Source: a virus. From it: a DNA stretch of 61,922 nt. The notes under the pieces were generated by a model, which searched no databases, had not been told where the DNA came from, and saw only the letters and a program-made list of their open reading frames with translations. The stretch covers positions 1 through 61,922 of the IMG/VR virus record IMGVR_UViG_3300044673_000157. The stretch is one strand, 5' to 3'. Positions 6,951 to 17,200 of the stretch are shown piece by piece; position 1 is the stretch's first letter; every line of letters starts with the position of its first letter. Both the position numbers and the translations under genes were made by a program.

Positions 6951-9637
6951 TGGCCAAAACAATTAAGGCTAAGTCGGACTTGGGCGTCAATTCCATCATG
7001 GACCCAATTATGGTCCCGGACGGGTTTTCGCGCGTGTGTGATGGCCTTGATCTCAGGAGTGGCGTGTGCAAGACGTGGCAGCTACCGGCCTACCATCGGC
7101 CGTTGGGGTCCACGACAACTACGTGCATCTGGGAGTATCGCGGGAAATGGCACGAGTCCGACCTCATGCGCACCTATCATGGCGAATACTTGTATGGTCA
7201 GGAGATCGTGTATTTCACGGAAGAGGGTATCGGCCATCTCCCGCCCCAGAAAATTATTGATGGCACGCAGGTAAGGTTGGGGATCAAGCGCCCGATTTCA
7301 GAGCCGATCATTTCATCTTATGCTTCCAGATCTCCAACGTCCCTGGCCTTCTACAGCAAGGGTGCCGGCGGTGTGCAGCCGCCTGTGGTGAGCTATCGCG
7401 TAGCGGCTGTCAAGGACGGAAACATCCTGACTCCGAGTGGCCCGTTAAAAGTTCAGGTTGTTACCGCGGCGGCTATCCAGGTAGTTTGGCGTAAGGTGCC
7501 AGGAGCTGATGGGTACGCCGTCTTCGGGCGGACATCCGGGTCAGAGCGCCTTCTGGTCATGTTGGGCGATGTCAACTCGTGGACTGACGATGGAACCGCG
7601 ACAGAGGGCCAGGTTGCGGCGGCCTCCTATGACGCCGCGACGTCGTACCAATACGTGTATACCTATTATCGAAAGATCGGGACGGTAGAGGATGAGTCCG
7701 GTCCCTCGCCCATTTCGGACCCATCGATACCGGGATCTACGCCTGTTATTACCAGGCTTCCCAATAGTGATGGCCTCTACAGCGAGGGTGCCACCGTATT
7801 CCACGTATCCGTGAATACGCTTACGGCTTATGTCCCCGCATCCAGCACGAAGACGATCTGCTACTCCTTGGTCAATGAATCCAGCACTGCAACGACGCTC
7901 GTTACAAACACGGCGCATTCGCTGGTATCTGGTGCGACCGGAAGGCTCCTAGGGGCTACGACAGCCTCTGGCGATGTCGATCTTGTCGTGACTGTGCCTG
8001 CTGCTCTGTCGGCACCCAACATGACACTTAATTCTTACCCGACTGGCGGCACGGTTACGGTCGGCGCGCATCAATATAAGTTCACCGCCGTTCGCGGGTG
8101 CATTGATTTTGTTGCAACAAATCCTGCCCAGACGCTGGCGACTACGGTTAACGTCACGGTCCCCGGGGGATCCGGCAGCGTGCGGTTCAATATCGCTGGG
8201 TTCTCTCCGGGCACGCATTCGATCATTGCCTATCGAGATGGCGTCCCGGTCGCGTTTATTTATCCGGTATCGATTAGCGGCAAGACCGCGGTTGCCACCT
8301 GGACGGACGATGGGACGCCATGGTGGCAATCACTGGCGGGGGTCTCGATCCCGGCATCCAACGAAACCTCTACACGGTGCATAACCGTCCCCGTAGCGGC
8401 TGTTCTTCCCCCCAATTTCGCCGTCCCTAGTATCATCGGCACATTCCAGTTGAACCTATCTGAGATCACGCTTACCGGTGCTGCTAGCTTTGTGCCGGCC
8501 GCAGGGGATGTTATTTACCTGTACGGGCTGTCCTCCCTGTCGTCCCTGAACGGGCCTGCCAGGGTTATCTCGTATGATGCGGGCACTGGAAAGGCGACTG
8601 TCGCCAGGTTCCTTTACAGTGGCCTGTCTGGCGTTACCGATTCCGGGGCCGGGACCCTTACCTGGCGATTGGGCAACGGGAGTTACTCTGGGTGGCGCAT
8701 CTACAGGGTTGGCGATACCGCCGAATTCCTGCTTGTAGCGGACCTTCCGATGGACGTTGAGTCCTACACGGATCTCGTCTCCGTGGACAAACTTGGAATT
8801 GCTATTCCGACGGCTTATAGCGCCAACGGACTCGAGGTCGTTTACGACCGTGCTCCAGATGGGCTCAAGCGGATGGTTCCGCACTTCGGCATGCGCTTCG
8901 GAATCGTCGACAATATCGTCAGATGGACCCCAAACAACGTCCCGGATGCCTGGCCGGACGTCTACTATGCCGCGTTCCCGTCGAGGCCTGTAGCGTTGGC
9001 GAGTTACAAGGGCGTCTTGTCGGTCGTGTGCGAAGATGGCCTGTACGCTTTGGTCGGGAACACCGCCCCGACGATGAGCCCGGCTGGGCCATTCTCGAAT
9101 CTCGGCTGTATCGCGCCGTTCTCCCTCCAGGCGTCCAACGCGGGGCTAATGTGGCTCACTAAGACCGGCATAGCCATCTCCAGGGACGGCACCTCCGCGA
9201 CATGCCTGACCGCGGATAAAGTTCCCGGTCGGTATTTTTATGCTCCGTCTACGCCGGGGTTGCAGGGAAATGTCCCGATCGGGTATGGCTGGTATTTGCC
9301 GGCCACCCAAACGGTTCAGTTTGCCGAGTCCATGGCGATGGAACAGGTTGATGATTCCATGTTCCCGGTATCTCAGGTGACGTCGGATCTCCCGATGTCC
9401 GGAGAAATCTCTGATATTAAGAGCTTCTTCTGGGACAACCGTTATGTATTGTATTATTCGTCTTCAGTGGGCCATGCCCGTAGTGGTTGTGTTGTTGTTG
9501 ATATGGCTACGCAACAGTTAGACCTTACAACCCTTCCGATTAAACCGGTATCTGCTCACGTTTCTCTTGGTGGAGACTGTTATATGCTGCTTAATCCCCG
9601 GCCAATCACCACTGTTACCATCACGAGTCCGGCATGA
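6950..9637 (+). CDS. large tail protein (tail nozzle/tubular B-like)
   Basis: An 895-residue beta-rich protein. Its first 120 residues (conserved SDLGVNSIMDP, VCDGLDLRSG and WEYRGKW patterns) are like the N-terminal propeller region of podovirus tail nozzle proteins. Residues about 150-215 and 600-650 look like fibronectin-III-type folds. The C-terminal part again carries propeller-like repeats. It follows the adaptor gene, where the tail tube/nozzle gene is expected. Overlaps the next gene by ATGA. Confidence 0.65.
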   Translation: MAKTIKAKSDLGVNSIMDPIMVPDGFSRVCDGLDLRSGVCKTWQLPAYHRPLGSTTTTCIWEYRGKWHESDLMRTYHGEYLYGQEIVYFTEEGIGHLPPQKIIDGTQVRLGIKRPISEPIISSYASRSPTSLAFYSKGAGGVQPPVVSYRVAAVKDGNILTPSGPLKVQVVTAAAIQVVWRKVPGADGYAVFGRTSGSERLLVMLGDVNSWTDDGTATEGQVAAASYDAATSYQYVYTYYRKIGTVEDESGPSPISDPSIPGSTPVITRLPNSDGLYSEGATVFHVSVNTLTAYVPASSTKTICYSLVNESSTATTLVTNTAHSLVSGATGRLLGATTASGDVDLVVTVPAALSAPNMTLNSYPTGGTVTVGAHQYKFTAVRGCIDFVATNPAQTLATTVNVTVPGGSGSVRFNIAGFSPGTHSIIAYRDGVPVAFIYPVSISGKTAVATWTDDGTPWWQSLAGVSIPASNETSTRCITVPVAAVLPPNFAVPSIIGTFQLNLSEITLTGAASFVPAAGDVIYLYGLSSLSSLNGPARVISYDAGTGKATVARFLYSGLSGVTDSGAGTLTWRLGNGSYSGWRIYRVGDTAEFLLVADLPMDVESYTDLVSVDKLGIAIPTAYSANGLEVVYDRAPDGLKRMVPHFGMRFGIVDNIVRWTPNNVPDAWPDVYYAAFPSRPVALASYKGVLSVVCEDGLYALVGNTAPTMSPAGPFSNLGCIAPFSLQASNAGLMWLTKTGIAISRDGTSATCLTADKVPGRYFYAPSTPGLQGNVPIGYGWYLPATQTVQFAESMAMEQVDDSMFPVSQVTSDLPMSGEISDIKSFFWDNRYVLYYSSSVGHARSGCVVVDMATQQLDLTTLPIKPVSAHVSLGGDCYMLLNPRPITTVTITSPA

Positions 9638-10845
9638 GCTATCCCACTGGGGTACCAATCTCGTACACAGCTGTTGCATCTACGTCGGGCTTCCCTGGTG
9701 CGGCTTTCGACTACGCATGGACATTCGATGATGGGACTACGGGAAATACGGCCAGTCTTAATCACACGTGGTCGCTTACGGGGAATCGTGGCGCTACTGT
9801 TGTGGCTACCGATCGAGCTACTCGATCCTCCGCCTCGGCAAGCAAAACCATTAAGGTCATGAGTTATCTATGGTCTGGACTGGCGGGCATGACGTCGGCG
9901 TCGAACGTTCTGGGGCCTGGGGTAATGGGTGTTCAGGGGAACAAATTGTTTGTCGTATCTAGCGGCGCACCCGGAACCGGAACATATATTTACGACATAG
10001 TTGCGGACACGTGGTCGGCTGGGCCGACTCTGCATTACGATAGTCGGATTAGCTCCAGTATTGGGCAGAGATATATGATGGCCCCAGTCATGCCCAATGG
10101 AGATATATATGTTCAACAGGTTGGTTTCGGCGCTCCGATGTCGGTCAATCTTGCCACGGGGGTGGTGACCAATCTTGCCGGCCAGGGGAGCTATTCGATC
10201 GTGAACTACGCCTGCATGGGCGGCGATGGGAATGCCTACTATTTTATGCTAAGCGGGTCGTTCAACCGGACCTACATGCACAATTTGACATCTAACACAT
10301 GGTCGTTAAAGTCCACGCTTTCTCCCGCTCTTTTTGGAATCGCGCCAATATACATTGGTAACAATAAGATGTTCATGATAAATAGGTCAGATGGTTTTGG
10401 TTACACGTATAACCACCAAGCCGACACATGGCTCATTAGTCTAAACGCATCGGGGCTAACAACTGGGACAGACGCTGTGTCGAGCCTCCTGTTAATGCCG
10501 GATGGCCGCGTCTTTTGTTGTGGCGGGAGTAACGGCAAGGGGTCTATCTTCGACCCTGCCACCAATTCGTTCACCGTGTCCGCTGGCACTGACCCGACGA
10601 TTCGGACGCTCCCTGGTTTATACATGATGGAGAATGGTAAAATCCATGTTATTAACAGTGGAGGAGTTGGGACTATCACGACTTCGACAATATTCGATCC
10701 CGTGACTGGTGGGTTTAGCGGGTCTTATTCCATGGGTCATGGGCATATGAATAATGTTATCGTTAGTCCAATAGATGGAAAGCCAATAGCCTTCGGCCAG
10801 AACTCCTCTGCCCCCGTGTTCACCAGTGTCTTTGACGGGGTGTAG
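9634..10845 (+). CDS. PKD-domain plus kelch-like beta-propeller protein
   Basis: A 403-residue protein, translationally coupled to the upstream tail gene (ATGA overlap). Residues 1-75 match a PKD domain pattern (YAWTFDDGTTG then NHTWSLTG). The rest has about six repeats with Trp-Ser and Gly-Gly patterns like a kelch/galactose-oxidase propeller. Such modules bind surface sugars or proteins, so a receptor-binding or tail-decoration role is likely. Catalytic residues for an oxidase are not evident. Confidence 0.65.
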   Translation: MSYPTGVPISYTAVASTSGFPGAAFDYAWTFDDGTTGNTASLNHTWSLTGNRGATVVATDRATRSSASASKTIKVMSYLWSGLAGMTSASNVLGPGVMGVQGNKLFVVSSGAPGTGTYIYDIVADTWSAGPTLHYDSRISSSIGQRYMMAPVMPNGDIYVQQVGFGAPMSVNLATGVVTNLAGQGSYSIVNYACMGGDGNAYYFMLSGSFNRTYMHNLTSNTWSLKSTLSPALFGIAPIYIGNNKMFMINRSDGFGYTYNHQADTWLISLNASGLTTGTDAVSSLLLMPDGRVFCCGGSNGKGSIFDPATNSFTVSAGTDPTIRTLPGLYMMENGKIHVINSGGVGTITTSTIFDPVTGGFSGSYSMGHGHMNNVIVSPIDGKPIAFGQNSSAPVFTSVFDGV

Positions 10846-10847
10846 GG

Positions 10848-11225
10848 ATGGCCAATATTCTAGACATCGCAGTCCCCACCACGGCCATCTATCGTTTCGG
10901 CTCGCCCTTTGACCGATCGGTTGGGGCCCTGCCGGGATTCTACGCGTCTAAGACCTTCACCGGGGAGGATGCCTCCCAGCGGGTCAAATGGCGCACTATC
11001 GTCTTCCATGGTGTAGGCACAATTTCCGTTAACATCTATATCGACAACGTGTTGCTTCTCACAGACCATGTAACCATGACCGAGATCCCAAGCCAGGATC
11101 GCGTCGTAAACTTCCCTCGCAGTCAGTCTACGGGCTACACGATGCGCTATGAGTACTCAATCGAGTCTGGCTATGTCCGGTTCGCAGAGATCTTTTATGA
11201 GCCTGTCAACGCGGATCTCAACTGA
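10848..11225 (+). CDS. hypothetical tail-associated protein, 125 aa
   Basis: No known family recognised. The sequence is beta-rich. It starts two bases after the propeller gene and overlaps the next gene at one base (TGATG). Context suggests a tail-tip accessory protein. Confidence 0.6.
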   Translation: MANILDIAVPTTAIYRFGSPFDRSVGALPGFYASKTFTGEDASQRVKWRTIVFHGVGTISVNIYIDNVLLLTDHVTMTEIPSQDRVVNFPRSQSTGYTMRYEYSIESGYVRFAEIFYEPVNADLN

Positions 11226-11791
11226 TGCGGCCCGCCGATCTGACCGACCTTCATGCGATGAGCCTCATGGCCCATGAATGCGATATGCCGCCTCTTTCGC
11301 CAGATATGTTTGAGCGCATGCTTATCTTTGTGGGCGACCACGGTTACGTCTTGATTGATCTCCAGGACGAGCGAACCGGGATCGTGCATGTCGTCGTTAC
11401 GCCGGATGGCCGCGGTAAATGGGCCAAGAGTTTCTTCGATGCCTTCCTGCGGTGGGCATTCACGGGGACTCGAATCGAGCGCCTGAACGCCGCCATCCCA
11501 TTCTGGGCTGTCAACGTCATGCGGTTTGCGCGCGAGTCTGGGTTCCAAGAGACGCATGCAACGCCTCAGTACAGATTCATGTATATCGACATTATTCGAT
11601 GGATGTCGGTATGCGGGGATTGTTTGTCCGAGGGCGAGGGCGCGGTATCGGGGTTCAAGCTGGCGGACCAGGAAATGGTGAAGCGTGTAACTGGCGCTTG
11701 TCACATGATGCACGAAGCCGGGATGGAGCATAAGGCTTGGTATATATATGAACTTTATGCAAAACTGTTTGGGTACAAGACGGAGGCTTAG
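11225..11791 (+). CDS. GNAT-like acyltransferase
   Basis: A 188-residue protein resembling GNAT-fold acyltransferases found among podovirus tail and ejection genes. The pattern AAIPFWAVNVMRFARESGFQ near residues 95-115 fits the GNAT C-terminal helix and strand, where substrate and acetyl-CoA meet. The usual Q/R-x-x-G-x-G/A pyrophosphate loop is weak (DGRGKWAKSF near 60-70). Activity is therefore inferred, not shown. Confidence 0.55.
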   Translation: MRPADLTDLHAMSLMAHECDMPPLSPDMFERMLIFVGDHGYVLIDLQDERTGIVHVVVTPDGRGKWAKSFFDAFLRWAFTGTRIERLNAAIPFWAVNVMRFARESGFQETHATPQYRFMYIDIIRWMSVCGDCLSEGEGAVSGFKLADQEMVKRVTGACHMMHEAGMEHKAWYIYELYAKLFGYKTEA

Positions 11792-12505
11792 ATGCCACAA
11801 ATCGCGCTGGCCGCCTATGCTGTTTATCAGGGTGTTCAATCCGGCAAGCAGGCCGACAGGGATCGGGAAACTCGAGACGCGGCCACGGGGCGCGCCACGG
11901 CCATTGGCCTGGAGGACCGGGACTATTACCGCAAAAAGTTTGGTCCCGTGAATCAGATGTTGATCGACTACGCCATGGGCAATAAGCCATCTCCATATCT
12001 CGCGCGCGCCAAGGGGCAGGTTGAATCCGGTTTCCAGAAGGGCATGACCCAGCTCAATGAAATTCAGGGGCGGTCCGGGCTCGGTGCGTCCGGCATTGGC
12101 GAGGGGCAGAAGATTGGCCTCGGCATGGAGCGCGCGAAGATCCTGGCGGGGCTCGATCTTCAGGACCAGTCGCAGCGGTATGGCGTGGCCCAGAGCTTGA
12201 GTGGCATGGAGAACAATTCGCTTCAGGGCAGCGCAACGGCTGCTCGCGGTTATGGTTTGCAAGCCAGCTATGCCGGAGAGGACATGGGCCGGAGCCTTAA
12301 TTACCAGGACCAAATGTTCCAGGGCGCGGCCGGTGCGCTCGGCGGGTATGTCGAGAATCTGTCGTCTGGTGGCAACATGCTAGGCATGAAGGCCAAGCAG
12401 GAAGGCAAGATCGAGGCTGGCGGGAGCCGGCCGGCGGTGGCCAACGGGGGCTGGAGTCTCCAGGGTGGCGTAGGCGCTGGCGGATTTACTGGGAAATTGA
12501 GCTAG
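11792..12505 (+). CDS. putative internal virion (ejection) protein, 237 aa
   Basis: Starts directly at the stop of the GNAT-like gene. The protein is Gly/Ala/Gln-rich with helical segments. It resembles in size and place the smallest of the three ejection proteins of T7/P22-like phages, which are delivered with the DNA to build a channel through the cell envelope. The assignment is by position and composition. Confidence 0.6.
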   Translation: MPQIALAAYAVYQGVQSGKQADRDRETRDAATGRATAIGLEDRDYYRKKFGPVNQMLIDYAMGNKPSPYLARAKGQVESGFQKGMTQLNEIQGRSGLGASGIGEGQKIGLGMERAKILAGLDLQDQSQRYGVAQSLSGMENNSLQGSATAARGYGLQASYAGEDMGRSLNYQDQMFQGAAGALGGYVENLSSGGNMLGMKAKQEGKIEAGGSRPAVANGGWSLQGGVGAGGFTGKLS

Positions 12506-12514
12506 GGGGCGCAT

Positions 12515-14179
12515 ATGGCTGGTCTTGGATTTGGTTATGGGCTTGCGATGCTGGGAAACCAGATTGCCCCGGCGCAGCTGCGTGGGCGCAGGCACGAAGA
12601 GGAGCATCAGCTTAAAGAGCGCCAAATGGATGTTAATGAGGCTGCCGAGCGGCGAGCCGGTGAATTCTACGGTGAGATCAACCAGGATCGCAGACTCCAG
12701 CGGAAGAAGAGTGAGTTTGACGCTGAGGCTATCGTAAAAGCGGAAGAACTTATGCATGGCGGCACCCAAAAAGGAGCGACAGGAGGCAATGCGCCAGCGC
12801 CCGAAGCGGCCTCGCCTGACGTGACGAATGCTGAGCCTACATCCTCACTCGCGCCCGAGCCCGAAGCCCCCCAGGTGGATGTGCTAGGCAATGAGCTTAT
12901 CCCGGACGGAAGCGGTGGGTGGATGACTGCGCAGGGCACGCCGTCGGAGCCTCTGACCCCGGGCGTCGGCCGGTCTGGTGCGCCGCGCTCAGCTACGGTT
13001 ACACCCGGCGGCCAGAAGGGCGGAATGCCCGTTAAGACTGGTGGGGCTTTGCCAAAGGCCGCGCCCTCGGGTTATGGTGTGCCCGCCCCGCAAGCCCAAC
13101 CCGCCACGGCTTCGGCCAAGGACGAGACCCTGCTCCGTCAGGGCAAATCCCAGGTCGCTCCTGCCGAGGTCCAGGGCTACCAGACGCAGTACGAAACCCT
13201 TTCGGCCAATGCTGATGGCGTCGAGACGCGCCTCCAGGAAGCGCTCAAGTCCGTAGACCAGCGCTACAGCAATGACCCAACTATGGCCACCTATCTCAAG
13301 GCGAATATCATCGCCAAGGTGCGCCCCCAGATCGAGCAGATGAAAACCAACGCCGCGCGACTTAAGCAGGAGGGCCAGCTGGCCCAGTTCGCGCACGACG
13401 CCGGTGGATTCGCGGAGTCTATGCTGGCCCATATCGAGGGCGGCGGGAAGATTGACCAGAAGTGGATCGATGCCAATAAGGATGTTGCCGCCAAACTCGG
13501 CATCCAGCCCGGCATGCTGTGGGGTCTGCATAAGAACGACCAGGGTGCTATCGTCAACGGCCAGGGGTATGTGTACCCGCGCGGCGCACTGATGAAGATG
13601 GCCAACGCTGCCCTCCCCTGGAAAGAGCGTTTCGACGCCATGAAGGATGTCGACAGCATGTATAAGGTGCAGCAAGAGCTCGCTATCCAGCGTCAGCGCG
13701 TAGCCCAGGCCGATCCTCTTCGCGTGGAGAAATGGACTCTCGGGATGGTACGAGCTAATGATCAGAATTATGCCGCTAACGATTACGCCTATAGCAAGGC
13801 TAAGGAACTCTTCGCCAAGGGGACCGAGAAGGGCAAGCCCATCACCGTCAATATTGGCGGCAAGCCCGTCCAGGTCGATATCCCGCCCCAGTACAAGGAC
13901 GGCGAGGATTGGCTATATGGCATGAGCAAGAGCCAGGACCCCAAGGTCCAGGCCGCTTACGAGCAGATCATTCTTCCGCTCGAGCGCGCTCGCGCCCAGG
14001 CTGACACTATCGGCCAGTTCTTGGGTGGGTTCAGGGCCCGCGTCAAGGTGGCTAACGAGGCAACCGGAGAGCGCGCGGCCGAGGCTGCCGAGCAGCGTTC
14101 TTACGGGATGGCCAAGGGTCGGTCTGAGGCCGAGGCTGATATTGCCGAAGAAAGGCGTTCCAAACTTAACGCCAAATAG
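12515..14179 (+). CDS. putative internal virion (ejection) protein, 554 aa
   Basis: A 554-residue protein with a charged helical start, a Pro/Ala/Gly-rich linker (about residues 85-200) and a long helical region (about 205-554). It is the second of three consecutive ejection-type genes, upstream of the giant protein. No enzyme motif was seen. The long linker is consistent with a protein that unfolds to pass through the tail. Confidence 0.6.
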   Translation: MAGLGFGYGLAMLGNQIAPAQLRGRRHEEEHQLKERQMDVNEAAERRAGEFYGEINQDRRLQRKKSEFDAEAIVKAEELMHGGTQKGATGGNAPAPEAASPDVTNAEPTSSLAPEPEAPQVDVLGNELIPDGSGGWMTAQGTPSEPLTPGVGRSGAPRSATVTPGGQKGGMPVKTGGALPKAAPSGYGVPAPQAQPATASAKDETLLRQGKSQVAPAEVQGYQTQYETLSANADGVETRLQEALKSVDQRYSNDPTMATYLKANIIAKVRPQIEQMKTNAARLKQEGQLAQFAHDAGGFAESMLAHIEGGGKIDQKWIDANKDVAAKLGIQPGMLWGLHKNDQGAIVNGQGYVYPRGALMKMANAALPWKERFDAMKDVDSMYKVQQELAIQRQRVAQADPLRVEKWTLGMVRANDQNYAANDYAYSKAKELFAKGTEKGKPITVNIGGKPVQVDIPPQYKDGEDWLYGMSKSQDPKVQAAYEQIILPLERARAQADTIGQFLGGFRARVKVANEATGERAAEAAEQRSYGMAKGRSEAEADIAEERRSKLNAK

Positions 14180-14193
14180 GCTACAGTATATAT

Positions 14194-14210
14194 AGCAGCC
14201 AGGCTGCTTT
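14194..14210 (+). other. short hairpin before the giant gene
   Basis: A 7-bp inverted repeat (AGCAGCC / GGCTGCT) with a one-base centre lies between the 554-aa gene and the giant gene, just upstream of the GTG at 14216 and ATG at 14225. No good Shine-Dalgarno is visible here, so the hairpin may modulate initiation of the giant gene. It is too weak to call a terminator. Confidence 0.35.
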
Positions 14211-14215
14211 GGTCG

Positions 14216-17200
14216 GTGTCCGAAATGCCCGACGGCAAAAACCCCCTTGATGCCCTTAATTTGTCCGGCAATGACAAGGCTTGGTTCGATAAAATCCTTG
14301 GCGATCCCAGCGCGGATTCCGCGCGTAAGGCTGTCGAGGGCGTAACGGCCCCCGCGATTGAGCCCACCCCCATGCCCTTCATCCCGGCGCATACGCCAGC
14401 GCAGCCGGAGACTAAGCCGGTCGGAACCTGGGGCGAGAACGCCACGGACGCGGAGTGGGAGAAGCCGGTAGTCCCGTTCAATCCGTCTGCCCCACGCCCG
14501 GAAGATATCGGATCTGTCGAGCCCATGACGATGGACGAGTACGCTGATGTTCGGTCGGCCGATGATGCTCGACGTATGTCCGCCCCCTGGCGTGTATTTA
14601 CTGGTCTGGCGCACGGGGCAGCCGCGTCTATCGTTCATCCTGTGGCTTCAGTGAGCGGCCACGTACGGTCTATAGGGGCACTGCTGGAGGAAAGCGGCGT
14701 CCCCGGGCTGGTTGACATTGGGCACAGGATTCGGGGGGCTGGCGATACTATCCGCCCCGCGAAGTCCGAGGCTCAGCTTGCCGAATATGAGCCCACAACC
14801 AAGGCCGGCAAGGGCGGTGGATTCGTCGGCGGGACGTTAGCGATGATTCCAACCTTCGCTGCCATGGGGCTCCCTGGGTTTGTTGCATCTACGGTCGGTG
14901 GCAAGGAGAACGCCATCCTGGATACCGGCGGGACGGGCGCGCAGGCCATTGGTGTTGGGTTGGTCCAGGGCGCGAAGGACGCGTTGATTCTGAAGCTGGC
15001 GTCGATGGTCCCCATCCTGCGGACGACCAACGCCAAGGCTGCGGTTGCTGTTAACGGGGCGCTCAAGAATGTGGCCACGCTTGGCGCCATGAATACTACG
15101 ACCAATCTCGTAGATAAATACACATGGGATCCGAATCGTGGCGCGTTCGACGGAACGCTCGACGCACTATCCACAGGGTTGGCGTTGGGGATTCTCCATG
15201 CCCCGCAGGAGATCCGGCGCGCCAACTACCGCAAGCTGGCGTCAGAATACCCGGGCGGAGTTGAGCGGTTCATGGAGGCCCTCGAGGCCAAGCGCAGCGC
15301 ATTGGCCAAGGGCGAGTCTGAAGCTCAGAATATGGTCACCCTTAACGAGCAGGGCGAACGTGTGCAGTCATACGACCAGATGGCCTTCCGGCGGGTAAGC
15401 ACGGCTGTCGATGAGGCCCTCGCAACGGCCCGGGATTACAGGGACCATCTTCTTAAGTTGGGCAAAATCACGGAGGCCATGGGCAGCGGGGCGATGGCGG
15501 AACGCCCATCTGCGGACCAGGAAGCCGCGCCTGCTCCCACCCCCCTGGCGGTCAAGCCCATCGCTGCCGAGGCCCCAGCGCAAGTGGCCCCGATTGCTGC
15601 GCCGCCCAAGGCGAAGGTTGATGAGGCCACCGGCCGCACGGCCATGCAGCTCTCCACCGAGGCCGCGCAGGCTGCTAAGCCTCTGTCCGATATCCAACCC
15701 ATCAAGACTCACGCGAATGTCGTTCGAGTGACGAGCGGATACGGGGAAGCCAACAAGCCTGAGAACATTCAGGTCCACACTCCCGAGACTTCCCACGCCG
15801 TCGCCAATCGCGCAGCCGCCCAGTCGCTGTTCTCGGTGATGGCCGGCGCGGTCAAGGAGAGTGGGGTTGAGATTGACGATGATGTCAAGGCCACGCTGCA
15901 CAATGTAACTGACGGACTCTCTGCGCCCAACGGCGTAGCCCAGATCGCGCAGCGGTGGGGGCAGATGGGCGTGCCAGAGCCTGTTATCCAGGCATTGACG
16001 GACACGGCTGTCGAGCTCAAGAAGCAGGGGCTAGATATTAACAAGACCCCGCTCAATCCAGATACCACGCCTATCCCGGCTGGCAAGGCTGCGCTTCGCA
16101 ATATGACTTTCCTGACCGAGTTCCACAAGCAGCTCGCGGCTCGCGTCCAGGAGATGGGTGTCGATGCCCCTGAGTGGGCGCGCGGCGCTGTGGCCAAGAT
16201 CGGCAAGCTGGTCGAGCCTGGAGGCAAGTACGACACCGCATTCCGCAAGGGGCTCGGCCTGGAGCCACGCGAACCCGTGGCCGAGCATGCGCCCGTCCAG
16301 CCCATTGTGCAGCCGGTGAGTATCGGCAGTCTGAACAGAGCTGCCACGGAGGGCATGGAAGGGCTCACACAACAGGGCGTGATGTCCGGAGAAGGCCTCA
16401 CCCCCGGTGCGTCCGGAACCGAGGTCGTATCCAACGAGGAGCTCAAGCGCGCTGAGCGTGGCGACACTTACTATCGCGTTGATCGCAGCGGCAATGTCAC
16501 CCATCTGGGCCCCCAGCCTGATGCGCCCGTTCGCAAGGGCGAGGCCGTCATCATGGTGAGTGGCAAAACCGGCCAGCCCCAGGTGCAGAACAGCGAGGGG
16601 CTGGGGACCGATAAGGAAGTGCTGGCGAAGTTCGCGCCCAAGGTCATGGAGGTAGTCAATGCCCAAGCAGGAGAAAGATCTAACCGCACCGAAGTCCCCG
16701 TCCAAGAAGGTCCAAAGCCTCGTCCTGAGCGGCCCAGCGTACCGGCAGGCGAAGGCGAAGGCCGAACTGCTGGGGCTCGGGCCGATGAAGCCCGGGGAGA
16801 GCGTGGAGGATTACTGGCAGAGGCTGGTGGCGCTGATGCAGCCGGGCTAGCGGCCCTTCCGCCCGAAGTCCGTGCGCGCCTGGAGGCTGCCCATTCCGCC
16901 GTATCGGCCCTCCTCGAGCGCGAGCTCGGCGTGACGGATGTGCGCAGCCTGCACGACGAGATGCTGGACATCATGAACGTCCAGGTCAAGCCAGGGGAGG
17001 GTGAGGTCGGTGGTCCGGGCCAGAATGTCTACGGGCCGTCCGAGCTTCTGTACCCCGTCGCCCGCGAGCTTCCAGGGTCTCCATACAAGCGCGTGTTGAA
17101 CCTGACCTCGGGCGTTTTCGTTAGCCCCGAGCTTGCCAAGGCGCTTGGCGTGCCGGCTCGTGCCGGCTACCCGATCCCCGGCAGTAGCGTCATGGCTGCC

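Noticed and set aside
11195-12313. Minus-strand 372-aa frame
   Set aside because: It lies opposite three coupled plus-strand genes and lacks a good start site and known motifs.
12989-13675. Minus-strand 228-aa frame
   Set aside because: Opposite the 554-aa ejection-type gene; codon bias and neighbours favour the plus strand.
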